Assembly: GCA_963970005.1 (NCBI GenBank) | Contig: CAXAMN010023684.1 | Coordinates: 612,509 to 676,508, forward strand | Source of the DNA: Durusdinium trenchii | Lineage: Eukaryota > Sar > Dinophyceae > Suessiales > Symbiodiniaceae | DNA length: 64,000 nt | Direction: 5' to 3' | In this document: positions 1 to 9,995 of the stretch, piece by piece | Numbering within the stretch: the stretch's first letter is position 1 | Layout of the letters: each line of letters begins with the position of its first letter | Position numbers and translations under genes: made by a program | The notes under the pieces: generated by a model | Databases searched by the model: none | Told to the model about the DNA's origin: nothing | Seen by the model: the letters and a program-made list of their open reading frames with translations, nothing else

Positions 1-1148
1 CCTTATCCAGGCTCCGAGAAAGAATGAATTGTCATTGTCTGCAGTTTGAAGGTCTGAAGGGCGAAGAAGACAAAAGAATCACTACCCCAGGTACAAACAG
101 GAGGATTGTCTCGGATGAGGGCTTCCTTCATCGACCATCAGGCATGTTCATCTTAGACTCAGAGCCCCAACATCACCTAGTTGAATTTGCATTTGGCTCT
201 AGCTTTTGTGTTGTTTCTATGTATTTGTGAATGCTGTCGCCGTCGTTCGGGCCGCTTTGAGTGGAGAGCCTTTTTGATAGGCTGGCCATCTTGCAGGCAG
301 GCCTGCTGCACTCCTCAGTAGGATATCATAATATATCATATAACTATATATAGAATATTATATAATTACATAAATTACATACTTATAATATAAGTAGAGA
401 GAGTCTCCGACATTCTCACCTGATTGCCCCAAGATTTTGCCTCATGCGTCGATTGCGGCCAGAGTTGAGTCGGTCCCACTTGTCACTTGACTGTCGCTTG
501 AGCAGGTGACTCATTGATTCGGGCGTTCGATCTAGAAACCCTGGGCCCAGAGCTCATAACTTGTTCAGTCTTTTCTTGTGAGAGAGCGAGAGGAATGCGA
601 GAAATGGTTTGAGAAGTTTAGATACTTCCTCACAAGATCGGGATCCCTATGTACGGAAACAGAACCCCGTCTCAACATATCTCAATTATATATAAATAAA
701 TATATATATATATGTCACTTAGGTGTTGACTCTGAAGCTGTACAACTCCGCCGATTAGCCAAGAAGTGTGCAGCACATCCATTCGGGAAAAACGAATGCG
801 TCTTCATTATCCGGTGCTTGGGTTGTTTGAAGGGCATGGATGTTCTTGTGGAGCTTGCTTGCACGAGCTTGAGGTTTGTTCTACAGTAGATTTCCCAGCA
901 AGGTTTTGGGTCGTTTGCATCACAGGTACAGCATCAGCATTCTAGACATTGAAGACATGCACCGTCTGTTTTCCAATGCTACATCGGTCAGAAGCTTAGA
1001 ATCCCTCAGAGTCTGTGAGGTGCTTTCCTCATAATTCTGCAAGTGCACGAGTGCTAGGATGGAAAAGTCATTGTGCAGTCAGAGCAGGGCCCTCAGAGTC
1101 GGCAAAGCAGCTTTGAAAATCTTTTCATCTGAGTGCAATAAAGAAGAT
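1..1148. other. Left-edge sequence without a recognised gene
   Basis: No family is recognisable here. Short open frames occur at 24-230 and 578-889 on the plus strand, but their translations show no domain and the second runs through an AT microsatellite. Two AT-rich tracts lie at about 321-396 and 681-713. The first could hold the end of a gene that begins outside the window, but nothing in the sequence proves it. Confidence 0.5.
321..396. repeat. AT-rich tract
   Basis: An imperfect run of TATA/TAATA steps, almost free of G and C. Similar tracts recur at 681-713, 12420-12440, 13952-13970, 25053-25070, 34966-35155, 52332-52348, 55254-55287 and 60762-60798. Confidence 0.7.
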
Positions 1149-1989
1149 TTGGATCATTCTAAAGGATCCTATAGGGGAGGGGAGGCCATCGCTACAGGTT
1201 GGAGGCCATCGCTACTAGGTTGGAGGCCATTGCTATGAGGTTGGAGGCCATCGCTATGAGGTTGGAGGCCATCGCTATTAGGTTGGAGGCCATCGCTATG
1301 AGGTTGAAGGCCATCGCTATCAGGCTGGAGGCAATCGCTATGAGGTTGGAGGCCATCGCTATTAGCTTGGAGGCCATTGCTATTAGGTTGGAGGCCATCG
1401 CTATGAGGTTGCCATCGCTATTAGCTTGGAGGCAATCGCTATTAGGTTGGAGGACATGCTATGAGGTTGGAGGCCATCGCTATTAGGTTGGCTATTGCTA
1501 TTAGGTTGGGGGCCATCGCTACAAAGTTGGAGGCCAACGCTATTAGGTTGCAGGCCATCGCTATGTTGCAGGCCATCGCTATGTTGCAGGCCANNNNNNN
1601 NNNGTTGCAGGCCATCGCTATGTTGCAGGCCATCGCTATGTTGCAGGCCATCGCTATTAGGTTGGAGGCTATTGCTATGAGGTTGCAGGCCATCGCTATT
1701 AGGTTGCAGGCCATCGCTATTGGGTTGGAGGCCATCGCTATCAGTTGGAGGCGATCGCTATTTGGTTGGAGGCCATCGCTATGAGGTTGCAGGCCATCGC
1801 TATGAGGTTGCAGGCCATCGCTATTAGGTTGCAGGCCATTGCTAATAGGTTGGAGGCTATTGCTATTAGGTGGAGGCCATCGCTATTGGGTTGGAGGCTA
1901 TTGCTATTAGGTTGGAGGCCATTGCTATTAGGTTGGAGGCCATCGCTTTTTGATTGAGTGCATTGGATCATTCTATAGGATCCTATAGG
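1149..1989. repeat. 21-bp minisatellite bracketed by a 27-bp direct repeat
   Basis: From about 1178 to 1950 a unit close to GGTTGGAGGCCATCGCTATTA is repeated roughly 36 times, with variants (GTTGCAGGCC, shorter 16-bp units around 1550-1640). The array is flanked by two nearly identical 27-bp copies at 1149-1175 and 1963-1989 that differ at one base, each containing GGATCATTCT and GGATCCTATAGG. Because 21 is a multiple of three, both strands show long open frames with a seven-residue period (RLEAIAI-like on plus, NLIAMAS-like on minus). These are most simply a by-product of the repeat. Ten undetermined bases lie inside the array. Confidence 0.95.
1594..1603. other. Run of ten undetermined bases
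   Basis: Ten N characters inside the minisatellite. They mark a collapsed or unresolved stretch, so the true copy number is unknown. Confidence 1.
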
Positions 1990-2202
1990 TGCATGCAAGG
2001 GTCACCTGTACAGAGGCGGAGGAGGGGGTTGAAACTCCAGGTTTACCAGTATGCTTCTGAAGCTGTATGGAACCGAAGACCTCAGCGAAGTCCCGTCGAC
2101 ATCTGAGCTTTGCAATATTGTTGATGCAAGAGGGTGGCAGATTTTTGATTGCAGCATGGTGATTTGATCATGTTCATTAGCACCTGCAGTGTTGTCAGTT
2201 GG

Positions 2203-2486
2203 TGTAACTTTTTCTGCTTTGAGCATGAGAGGCATTCCACTTTCGCCTCCGCTCGACGCCCTGGCTCGAATTAGGAATTCCTTTGGCCGAATCCTTCTTT
2301 CAGGAAGGACCCGCTACGTGTTTTGACCTCAGGCCGAAAGAGGCCTACCGGTTCACGAACTTCGCCCTTGCAGAGGCGGCGGAAAACCACTTGGAGCTTG
2401 AGAGCTGTTTGCTAGTTGAAAACTACACCCACCTCTTTTTGCTCGACACCTTTGCCATTTTTGGTGTTACCAGTTCACCAACGAAA
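2203..2486 (+). repeat. 5' LTR
   Basis: A 284-bp long terminal repeat beginning TGTAAC and ending ACGAAA. It starts with the usual TG but does not end in CA. It contains an open frame without a usable ATG that is mirrored in the 3' copy. Promoter elements are not obvious. GTTGG immediately precedes it. Confidence 0.95.
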
Positions 2487-2487
2487 C

Positions 2488-2499
2488 TGGTAGCGGAGC
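2488..2499 (+). promoter_or_regulatory. Primer-binding site
   Basis: TGGTAGCGGAGC begins one base after the left LTR. TGGTAGC is complementary to the CCA-tailed 3' end of eukaryotic initiator methionine tRNA, which is the usual primer for copia elements. The match after the first seven bases differs from the common TGGTAGCAGAG by one base, so the exact tRNA is an inference. Confidence 0.75.
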
Positions 2500-2672
2500 C
2501 TCGGCTTCGCTGGCCGGGGCTCCCGCTGGTTCACGAGAGGCTTTGACCGGAGTGGATCAGCGGTCCTTGCACGAAGAGATCCAGGGCACGCTTGGTGAAC
2601 TTTGCTTGTTGGCCATTTCCCTTCATCCGAACTCATTGCGCGAGTCTTGCAGTATATCTTCTACCCGAAGGG

Positions 2673-4280
2673 ATGGCAGAGAAAGACAGAGACAGCTCAC
2701 TTCGCTGTCACTGGGATGGTGATGCTTCGACCTGGCCCGACTACGTCAGGAAGGTCAGATTGGCCTATGAGAAGACTCGGAGGAGGCGTCGATCACAGTT
2801 GGGACCCGACCTTGTTTCCCAGCTCAGTGGCAAAGCATGGGTGGTCACTCAGGAGATTGATCACCGACAGTTGACTTCTCCCACAGGCGCTCGCTACCTC
2901 ATCCAGTTCCTTGAAGACCGACTTGCACGTGTGCCGATTCCTGATGCAGGTTCACGAGCTGAAGATCTTCTACTACGGATGAGGCGAGCTCCCGGACAAA
3001 GTATGGCTACCTGGTGCCACTTGGTTCGTGAGAACTATAGGAAGTTGCAGCGGGCCCTCAAGCGAGCTCGCCTTGATGGAAAAGGTGGTTCCAAGTCCGG
3101 CACTTCTCCGACCTCGAGCCCTATGGCAAGACGCCAGAGTTTTGGTTCGGTGCCTGAACCAGCTGCTGAAGATGAAGGATCAGAGCATGCGAGAAAAGAA
3201 CCGGCTTCCGCCTCAGCTCCTGCGGAGGCCTCAGCTGCTGAAGGAGAACGGTCTCGTTCAAAAGGCCGTGAAAAGGGTTCACCTTCTCGATCAGGTGACC
3301 GATCAGAATCCAGCAGCTCTGATGAGACGATGGAGCAACTTTGGGATGATCTTGATCAAGGCCTACCAGAAGTTCTTCCGACTGAGTTGATCGGTTGGCT
3401 CATGCTTCGTCGATCGTCCCTGAATGCCGCTCAACGACTCAATGTGTTGTCCAGCATTGGCAACAGCCTCAAGGCCGAAGACATCGAACGAGGCCTACGT
3501 GGTGCTGAAGATGAACTACACCTCCTGGACCGAGAACGTGATGGACGCCATAAAGGTTCAGGAAAAGGCAAGAACCGATCCAGCTTTTGGGTCGAGTGTG
3601 ATGGAGAATGGGGCCTGTTCTTGCACGATGACCTTGACACCGAAGACCTTCTGAAAAACAACGAGATTCATTGGGTGCATGGCGGACTTCAAACTGTCTT
3701 CCAAACGACTGAAACCACTTCATCCCCGTCGATGACATCTCCCTCTTCTTCGAGGCCCTATGAGCAGGTTGAAGATGGCTTTTGGGCGAGTGATCCCACT
3801 CATCCTGGGGCCTATGTGTGGTGGTCTTTGGAGGATGACGGCGAGTACTACCACGCTGATGGTGGTGGCACCTATTGGGCCTGGAGCGAATCCGACCCTT
3901 GGGAACAAATCATGTGGTCCGGCTCACCTGAGGAGACTCAGCAGATTCAGGACGCCTATGCGGCCTACGAGGACAAGATAAGGACCTTCCAGGAGAGTCG
4001 CAAAGCTATGCATGCGAAAAGTGCGAGCCGTGGCTTCTACCCCAAGGGAAAGGAAAAGGGTGTGGCAAGAAGGGCAAACCTTTTGGTAGTGGTGGAAAAG
4101 GTTCTTCATCATCTTCTACCCCCTCACATGTCATGGCCGTTGGAGGTGGAAAACCTGGCAGCCCTTTGTACACTGGTTGCTTCATTTGTGGAGAGAAAAG
4201 TCACGACTTCCGCAACTGCCCTCGACGCTCCAAGGCCGGAAAAGGGTTTGGTTCTGGTGGCAGCAAAGTGTTCATGGTGA
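2673..4280 (+). pseudogene. gag: Gag-like protein of the LTR element
   Basis: The open frame extends from 2592 to 4280; I chose the ATG at 2673 because the acidic/basic capsid-like part starts there. The first 130 residues contain a W-P-D-Y-V segment and a region rich in Arg and Leu of the kind seen in copia Gag N-termini. A Ser/Glu/Lys-rich stretch follows at about residues 150-220, then an aromatic, acidic segment. The expected CCHC knuckle is not in this frame: from about 4055 the coding signal moves to another frame, and the last 70 residues here are probably out-of-frame translation. Whether the shift is a mutation or a programmed Gag-Pol frameshift cannot be told. A-and-G-rich sequence (GGGAAAGGAAAAGGG) lies at the switch. 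Confidence 0.75.
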
Positions 4281-5008
4281 CTGAAGAGGAGACTGAAGAT
4301 GCCACCTACACGTGTTGGCCTATTTCACAACCTATTTCTTCGGCATCCATCATGGCAGCTGGAGAGATAAGTTTTCCAGAAGTGGAAGGCTTTGGAGTGA
4401 TTGACACTGGTGCGACCGAGACGGTCGCTGGACTTGGCGCTCTCGAGAACATCATGAAGCAGAGGCGCCTGACCCAGGAAAATTGGATGGATTTTGAGGT
4501 GATGAATTGCCCAAACAAGACCTTCAAGTTCGGCAATGGAATGACACAACGTTCCGAAAGCATGGTCTTGCTGCCGCAGCGTTTGGGACAACATAGATTG
4601 AGTTTGGGCATCTTCACTTTGCAAGCTGAAGGAGTACCTGTTTTGGTAGGAATTCGCACGCTCTCACGTTTGGGAGCTTTGAATCATTGCAACAAGAGTG
4701 CAGTGATCTTTTCAGCAATTGACCCCACGCTCCTTGTTCCGCTCAAGAAGAGCACATCGGGTCACCTTCTCCTTGACCTCAGCCACGATTGGTTGGCCGA
4801 CGGTGCACGCATTTTGCTAGCGGCTGATGACAACTTGCCGTCGGAGTCATACAAGGAGCGCAGTCGACCTGAGACTTGTTTTATGCTGAAAGATCAGGCA
4901 GAAGGTCATGATGTTTTGCACACCACACACCTGTTTTTGGAGCACTTCATGATCGGCATGTTCATGATTTTGGAGCACGTCATGAAGAGCATGTTTGTTA
5001 TGGTTTAG
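4133..5008 (+). pseudogene. pol: Nucleocapsid zinc knuckle and aspartic protease of the LTR element
   Basis: This frame holds a retroviral-type CCHC knuckle, CFICGEKSHDFRNC (C-x2-C-x4-H-x4-C), starting at 4178, and about 75 residues later the protease active-site motif DTGATETVAG at 4403. The knuckle binds the element RNA and the protease would cut the polyprotein. The in-frame stop is at 5006-5008, while the neighbouring frame stays open through it, so the reading frame was probably lost shortly before, around 4900-4960. The true upstream boundary lies in the gag overlap near 4055; the ATG at 4133 is only the first methionine in this frame. Confidence 0.85.
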
Positions 5009-6068
5009 AGATTGAAGCAGTCCTTTCACCTTCTGAGATGTCCACGCTCACTTCCATGCCTTCAGAAGATGCCACCTCTTATTTGAGTGATGTTTGTGCG
5101 GTGAGAGTTCATGAAGATGGGGACACTTTGAGATCATCTTCGGTGGCACTTGCGGCTCAAGAGAACGACATGTCTTTGAGACTGTTGGCACTACTTGCCT
5201 CGCCCCTTCTGTCCGCTCAGACCCTTCCTGCTCCCGCATCTCATGGCTCCGAAGTCTACGGGATCGAGCGCAGCCGATTCGAAGAAGAAGAGCCCGGTCA
5301 AGACCAAGATGACTTGGGAAGAGCGCTACGATCAGACCCGGACGGTGGGAGTGGACAGCCGAGATCCTCGAGCGACAGGACCACCATGCTTTGGAAACCA
5401 CGAACCTGCAGCTCCGTATCGAGGATCGGTGAGCGGGGCCAACGGACATGCCTCATGGACCGGATGCGAGAAGTGCAAATTGAGGCTGTCATACACCCCA
5501 GCGTATGGAGCCACTGGAACCCACCGAGCTCCTGGTCCGTTGCCCGTGGACACCAAGAAGGTGGTGGAGAAGCTTGGTCCGGCTGCGCCCTACAACAAGG
5601 AGCTCAAGGATCCGGCGATCGGCTTGGAGGGTGCCGAACAGAGCTTGCTGTCCCGCTTGGAGGTGATCCAAGCTCGAAAGAAGGCAGCAGGATACTCGAC
5701 GACCTCGACGGCAACCCCTCAGGATCAGAGCGGAAACACGACACCATCTCCGGCCAGTCCGACAGGAGCCGATCCAGAGCATCTACCAGGTCACGCCAGC
5801 CGGAAGACCAGAAGAGCCGACGACAGTGCAGAGCAGCTGGAAGACCATTGGCCTCAGATCTCACCGGGATCACTGGCGTCGCCGAGCTCGGAGGCCCAGC
5901 CATCTCCAGCCTCCCTGTGAAGAAGAAAGGGTCTGATGATCCAGTCTGGGAAGTCATTCCTGCAAGAAAGATCATGGTTAGACCTATGGTGAGAAAGGGG
6001 CAGTTGAGCAGACATCAAATTCGAAAGACCCTGAACTTGGCTCTGAAGAAGAAGAACGGGTCTACTTC
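5009..6068 (+). pseudogene. Pol linker region of the LTR element, function unknown
   Basis: Coding signal continues in alternating frames between protease and the methyltransferase-like domain. The frame at 5038-6138 is open first. The frame at 5195-5920 then shows a more protein-like segment with a C-x2-C pair (WTGCEKCKLRLSY), an aromatic/glycine stretch (TPAYGATGTHR) and a long Ser/Pro/Thr/Asp-rich tail. The segment around 5925-6040 (VWEVIPARKIMVRPMV) lies in the first frame again. I recognise no known enzyme; the C-x2-C pair suggests a small metal-binding module. At least three frame changes occur here. Confidence 0.5.
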
Positions 6069-6717
6069 ATGTCGAAGTTCTTGGACAAAGAGAAGACGTT
6101 CCTCGAGGAGAACACCAAGGACTTCAATGAAGAGATAGAAGCCGCTTTCGCAACATGCGGTATGACCACCAACTCGCAGCATTGGGACGTTCTTGAGCTT
6201 TGCTGCGACGAGAATTCTCAGTTGATTCAGGAAGTGATTCGAGCCGGCGGTCGTGGTGGACGTGCAGGACTCTTCAACCAGTGCAATTTGACCACGCCTG
6301 AGGGGATCCAAAAGACCATCGACATGATCGACGTCCATCGACCACGGTGGATTTGGGCTTCATTTCCTTGCGGCCCGACTTCTCAGGTGCAAGCTTTGAA
6401 CGAGCTGACCGAGTCCGGCAAGATGAAAAGTGCCTTCCGGAAAAGGCATGCGAGAAAGGTATTGAGAGGAGGACTTCAGGTGCTTCAATATCACCTAGCT
6501 CGAGGAGGACATGTTGCTTGGGAATGGCCTCGCTATAATCGAGCATGGCGCCTTTTCTGAAGTTCAAGAGTTTTGGCTCGCCCTTCGTGACCAAGGCTAT
6601 GCCTATGAAGTCTTGGTTGATGGCTGCATGTATGGCTTGCAATGCAGCGATGGGCCAATCAAGAAACCCTGGCGCTTCATGGTGACTGATGAGAAGGCCT
6701 TCCAAGGGGTGGACTGA
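6069..6717 (+). pseudogene. Methyltransferase-like domain inserted in copia Pol
   Basis: The frame from 6069 contains HWDVLELCCDENSQLIQEV, which resembles the SAM-binding first motif of Rossmann-fold methyltransferases. About 70 residues later comes WIWASFPCGPTSQVQ, where the PCGP triplet sits in the position of the PC nucleophile motif of C5 cytosine methyltransferases. GGHVAWEWPR then resembles the E-N-V type motif VI. The frame breaks near 6530 and the continuation (GYAYEVLVDGCMYGLQ, IKKPWRFMV) is in the frame ending at 6717. Integrase follows within 100 bases. The assignment rests on motif order and spacing only, and other SAM-dependent methyltransferases or an inactive relative are possible. 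Confidence 0.55.
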
Positions 6718-6816
6718 CTATGTCCTGGAGTTCATCATCATGTCCCGTGCCTTGGCTCAAACGCCAGAAAGTCAGCCTTCTACACACCTGAACTTTGCAG
6801 GAGGCTAGCTCGGGCT

Positions 6817-8151
6817 ATGTTGCAGCCTGCCGATTTGGTCGGAGGAGCTCTATTTGAAGATCCAAAGACTGAAGTTCTTGAGAGCCTCACTCCACTCGAG
6901 CTGCAACACTTGGTGGAATCGGTGCGCAAGATTCATCGACTTTGCGGGCACCCAAACAACCGAGCACTAGTCAAGCTTCTTCGAGCTCGAGGTGCAAATG
7001 AGAAAGTTTTGGCTGTGGCATCCCAGCTGAAGTGTCCTGACTGTGTGGAGAGCCAAGTCTCCACTCCTCTTGCAAAGGTGGCGGCTGAGAAGGAAGATGT
7101 GATTTGGAGAACGTTGCAAATGGACACCTTCTACATGCGCCACCGTGGCTGGGTTCATCACTTCTTGCTTCTCTTGGATGAAGCTTCAAGCTTTGGAGTG
7201 GTAAAAGAGATCAAGTACCACGAGGACGACCAGTCCGAGAATGTCTCCACGAATGAAGTTCTGGAAACTTTGGAAGAGAGCTGGTGTCAATACTTCGGCT
7301 TTCCAGAACGACTCCGATGTGATGCAGAAGGAGCCTTCCGAGGACTGGATCTTGCCAGATGGTGCTCCGATCGAGGAATCGATCTTCATCACACGCCTGC
7401 CGAACACCACTCTACGACAGGTGATGTTGAAAGGGCAATTGGCTCACTACGATTGAAGATGGAAACCTTTTTGAGGAATGAGCCAACCCATCCTCGTCGT
7501 GCAGCACATGCCATGATGCAGGCTCACAATCATGTGGCACGAGTTGGAGGTTTTGCTCCGGCACAATGGGCACTTGGAAGATCAGAGGGTGCCACCAAAG
7601 AGAACCTCCCGCTTCTTTGCTCGCAAGGAACGCCTGGACATGCAATGGCGGAGAACTTGCGACTACGGCTTGAAGCAGAACATCTACACGCACGACTTTC
7701 AGCAGAAGCTCGCATTTCAAGAGCTATGAACAGCAGAACAAAGCCTACCAAGCAGTTCTTGCCTGGAGACATCGTCTACTACCAGCGACATAAAGTTCCA
7801 CGACAGTCACCAGCAAATCAAGATGTTGATGCCCCAAGAATGAGGATTGCTCGCTGGTATGGTCCTGCTCGCGTGTTGGCTTGCGAGACACGCGTGGACA
7901 GTTCTGGAACTACAAGACAAGCCTCCAGCGTGATTTGGCTGGTGAATTCCGGCCGTTTGTTGAAAGCTCATGGAGATCAAGTTCGCCACAGCAGCGAGAG
8001 AGAAAGACTCATTGCCAATGCCGCCAACACGATGGCCATGCCTTGGACCTTCACTATGCTGGCAGCTTCTCTTTCAAAAGGGGCCTATGAGGACTTGACT
8101 TCTTCAAAGGCCGAGCGCTTTGAGATGCAGAGGATGAGGAGATCAGCGTGA
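6817..8151 (+). pseudogene. pol (integrase): Integrase of the LTR element
   Basis: A 444-codon open frame. Residues 40-76 form an HHCC zinc-binding domain (H40, H45, C73, C76). The catalytic triad is D103 (LQMDTFYM), D169 (RCDAEGAF) and E205 (TGDVERAI); the last two are separated by exactly 35 residues, the hallmark D,D-35-E spacing. A basic C-terminal part with PGDIVYYQRH follows, similar to the GKGY-like SH3 region of copia integrases. The domain is uninterrupted and its catalytic residues are intact, but its connection to the flanking domains is broken: several frame changes lie between 6717 and 6817, and the frame stops at 8149-8151. Confidence 0.93.
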
Positions 8152-8169
8152 CGCGCTCCTGGACTCCAG

Positions 8170-9500
8170 ATGGAGCGATTCCCTCGTGATGAGGATGAGA
8201 TGAGCGCAGAATCTGAAGAACTCATCCCTGAAGCGGAGGAGCGAGATGTTCCAGATCCTCTGCCTGGACTGCATCCTGATGACACTGGAGACCTGGACAT
8301 TGACAGGCTCATGGATGATCCAAGCTACTACCCTCTACATCCTCTTCCTCGAGAGCCACCTGAACTACTTGGACGAGAAGCTGACTTCAAAAGAGCAAGG
8401 CATGCTCACGAGATGGAGGATCGACCTCATCACGTGAGATTTCCTCAAGCCTATCCCTCCGACAACCAAGACATGGTGACTTGGTGCGTTGAGGAGACCA
8501 ACTCCTTCGTCCTCGGTGTGGAAATCGATGCACCAGCAAGTGAGGCAGAATGGCGCAAGATCCTCAAAGACCCTTCCAAATTTACAGCAAAATCCATTCA
8601 AAAGGGAGCAGAAATTTCCTGGCACAAACTCAATCCCCTCCAGAAGAAGGCCATGAGTGAGGCAAAGACCTTGGAGGTGACGTCTTGGGTCAGCAACAAA
8701 GTGGTTGAAAAGGCCTTGGGGTTCGTGCCAAAGCATCGACTGATGCGAATGAGATGGGTCTTGGTGCTGAAAGGCACCGACACTCCTGGCCGTGTCAAGG
8801 CCAAAGCTCGCATCGTCATCCTGGGGTTTAGTGACCCTGAAGGTGAGTTCTTGGACACTGCAGCACCGACGCTTTCCAAGCGCAGCAAGCACCTCCTCTT
8901 GAACTTGGCCACCCACAGAAGATGGCATGTCATCAAGGCAGACGCCAAGGCAGCTTTCTTACAGGGCTCAGAATCTCAACGAGCTCGTGGTGTTCCTTGA
9001 AGTTGGGACCTCAAGATTCTGTTCGCCTTCTACGAGCAGCCTACGGCCTGGTGAACGCCCCAAGAGAATGGTACCATGATGTTGCCAACATTGCCCAAGG
9101 TCCATGTGGCATGAAGCGGCTTCGCTGTGAACCTTGCCTGTGGGTCTGCAAAGATGGTGATCAGGTGGTTGGCGCCATGGGGACCCACGTCGACGATTTT
9201 TTGTTGATTGGAGACGAAAGCAATGGCAAGTGGCTGCAAACCGTACAAACTCTGTACGACTCTTTGAAATGGAGTCCTTGGGAGCCTTCACCCTTCCAAC
9301 ACTGCGGCATCAACTTGTCGCAAGAGAGTGACTTCGGCTTCCGAATGGACCATGCTGAGTACTGCAGCCAGATCAAGCAGATCACGATCTCCAAGGAGGG
9401 CGAGAAGATCAGTCCAGATGAACTGAGTCAAGCTCGTGCCGTCTTGGGAGCAATTCAATGGAGAGTTCAACAGACTGGACCTCAGCATGCGGCTATATAA
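8170..9500 (+). pseudogene. pol (RT): Reverse transcriptase of the LTR element
   Basis: Copia-type reverse transcriptase (RVT_2) spread over two frames. The first (8170-9000) contains RMRWVLVLKGTD, KAKARIVILGFSDPEG and HVIKADAKAAFLQG, the conserved N-terminal motifs with the first catalytic Asp. The second (8922-9500) holds LLRAAYGLVNAPREWY and the catalytic THVDDFLLIGD, with HVDD at 9186-9197. The frame switches near 8970. A long acidic leader precedes the domain. It ends with GAIQWRVQQTGPQ, normally located just before RNase H, and then meets a stop. No RNase H follows. Confidence 0.92.
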
Positions 9501-9706
9501 GCTCTCCTTGCTCCAGTCAGCGCTTCCTGATGAAAGGCCAGCGCTGGAATGTACGCTTTGACCCTGGCTTCGTGGCAGCCAAGAAGAAGAAGATGGCTAC
9601 ACCCACGCCTTTGCCACCTGAGCCGTGGGATCATGAGCTAATTCCTGGAAATTGGCAGAATCTTATCCGCCAGAGGCGTACTGCTTCGGCGAAGAGCTTT
9701 GGGGCA
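9501..9706 (+). pseudogene. Pol 3' remnant and polypurine region of the LTR element
   Basis: In the frame of 9458-9778 the sequence WNVRFDPGFVAAKKKKM resembles the basic tail beyond RNase H, so an RNase H of perhaps 150-200 residues seems to have been deleted near 9490-9530. Just before the 3' LTR a purine-rich stretch (GAAGAGCTTTGGGGCA, 9691-9706) is the likely plus-strand priming tract, interrupted by CTTT. Confidence 0.5.
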
Positions 9707-9990
9707 TGTAACTTTTTCTGCTTTGAGCATGAGAGGCATTCCACTTTCGCCTCCGCTCGACGCCCTGGCTCGAATTAGGAATTCCTTTGGCCGAATCCTT
9801 CTTTCAGGAAGGACCCGCTACGTGTTTTGACCTCAGGCCGAAAGAGGCCTACCGGTTCACGAACTTCGCCCTTGCAGAGGCGGCGGAAAACCACTTGGAG
9901 CTTGAGAGCTGTTTGCTAGTTGAAAACTACACCCACCTCTTTTTGCTCGACACCTTTGCCATTTTTGGTGTTACCAGTTCACCAACGAAA
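9707..9990 (+). repeat. 3' LTR
   Basis: Second 284-bp copy of the LTR, identical to 2203-2486 in my reading, followed directly by the target duplication GTTGG at 9991-9995. Confidence 0.95.
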
Positions 9991-9995
9991 GTTGG

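Larger units (their letters stand above)
2203..9990 (+). mobile_element. Ty1/copia-type LTR retrotransposon, structurally complete ends, broken interior
   Basis: Two 284-bp direct repeats (2203-2486 and 9707-9990) match at every position I compared and are flanked by the same 5-bp sequence GTTGG (2198-2202 and 9991-9995), a target-site duplication. A primer-binding site follows the left LTR. The interior reads gag, CCHC zinc knuckle, aspartic protease, a long linker, a methyltransferase-like domain, integrase, reverse transcriptase. Integrase before reverse transcriptase is the copia order. The coding parts alternate between the three plus-strand frames with at least seven breaks, and the RNase H domain is absent. 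Identical LTRs normally mean a recent insertion, so this copy may have been mobilised in trans while defective, or some breaks may be assembly errors. Confidence 0.93.

Noticed and set aside
1178..1950. Possible CRISPR array
   Set aside because: The units are contiguous, with no unique spacers, and the genome is eukaryotic.
1192..1998. Open frames on both strands of the minisatellite
   Set aside because: A 21-bp unit free of stops opens several frames automatically. Nothing besides the repeat is encoded.
2283..2546. Open frame in the 5' LTR, repeated at 9787-10113 in the 3' LTR
   Set aside because: It starts without an ATG, lies entirely or mostly inside LTR sequence, and its two versions differ only where the LTR ends. 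It is a consequence of the LTR and not a gene.
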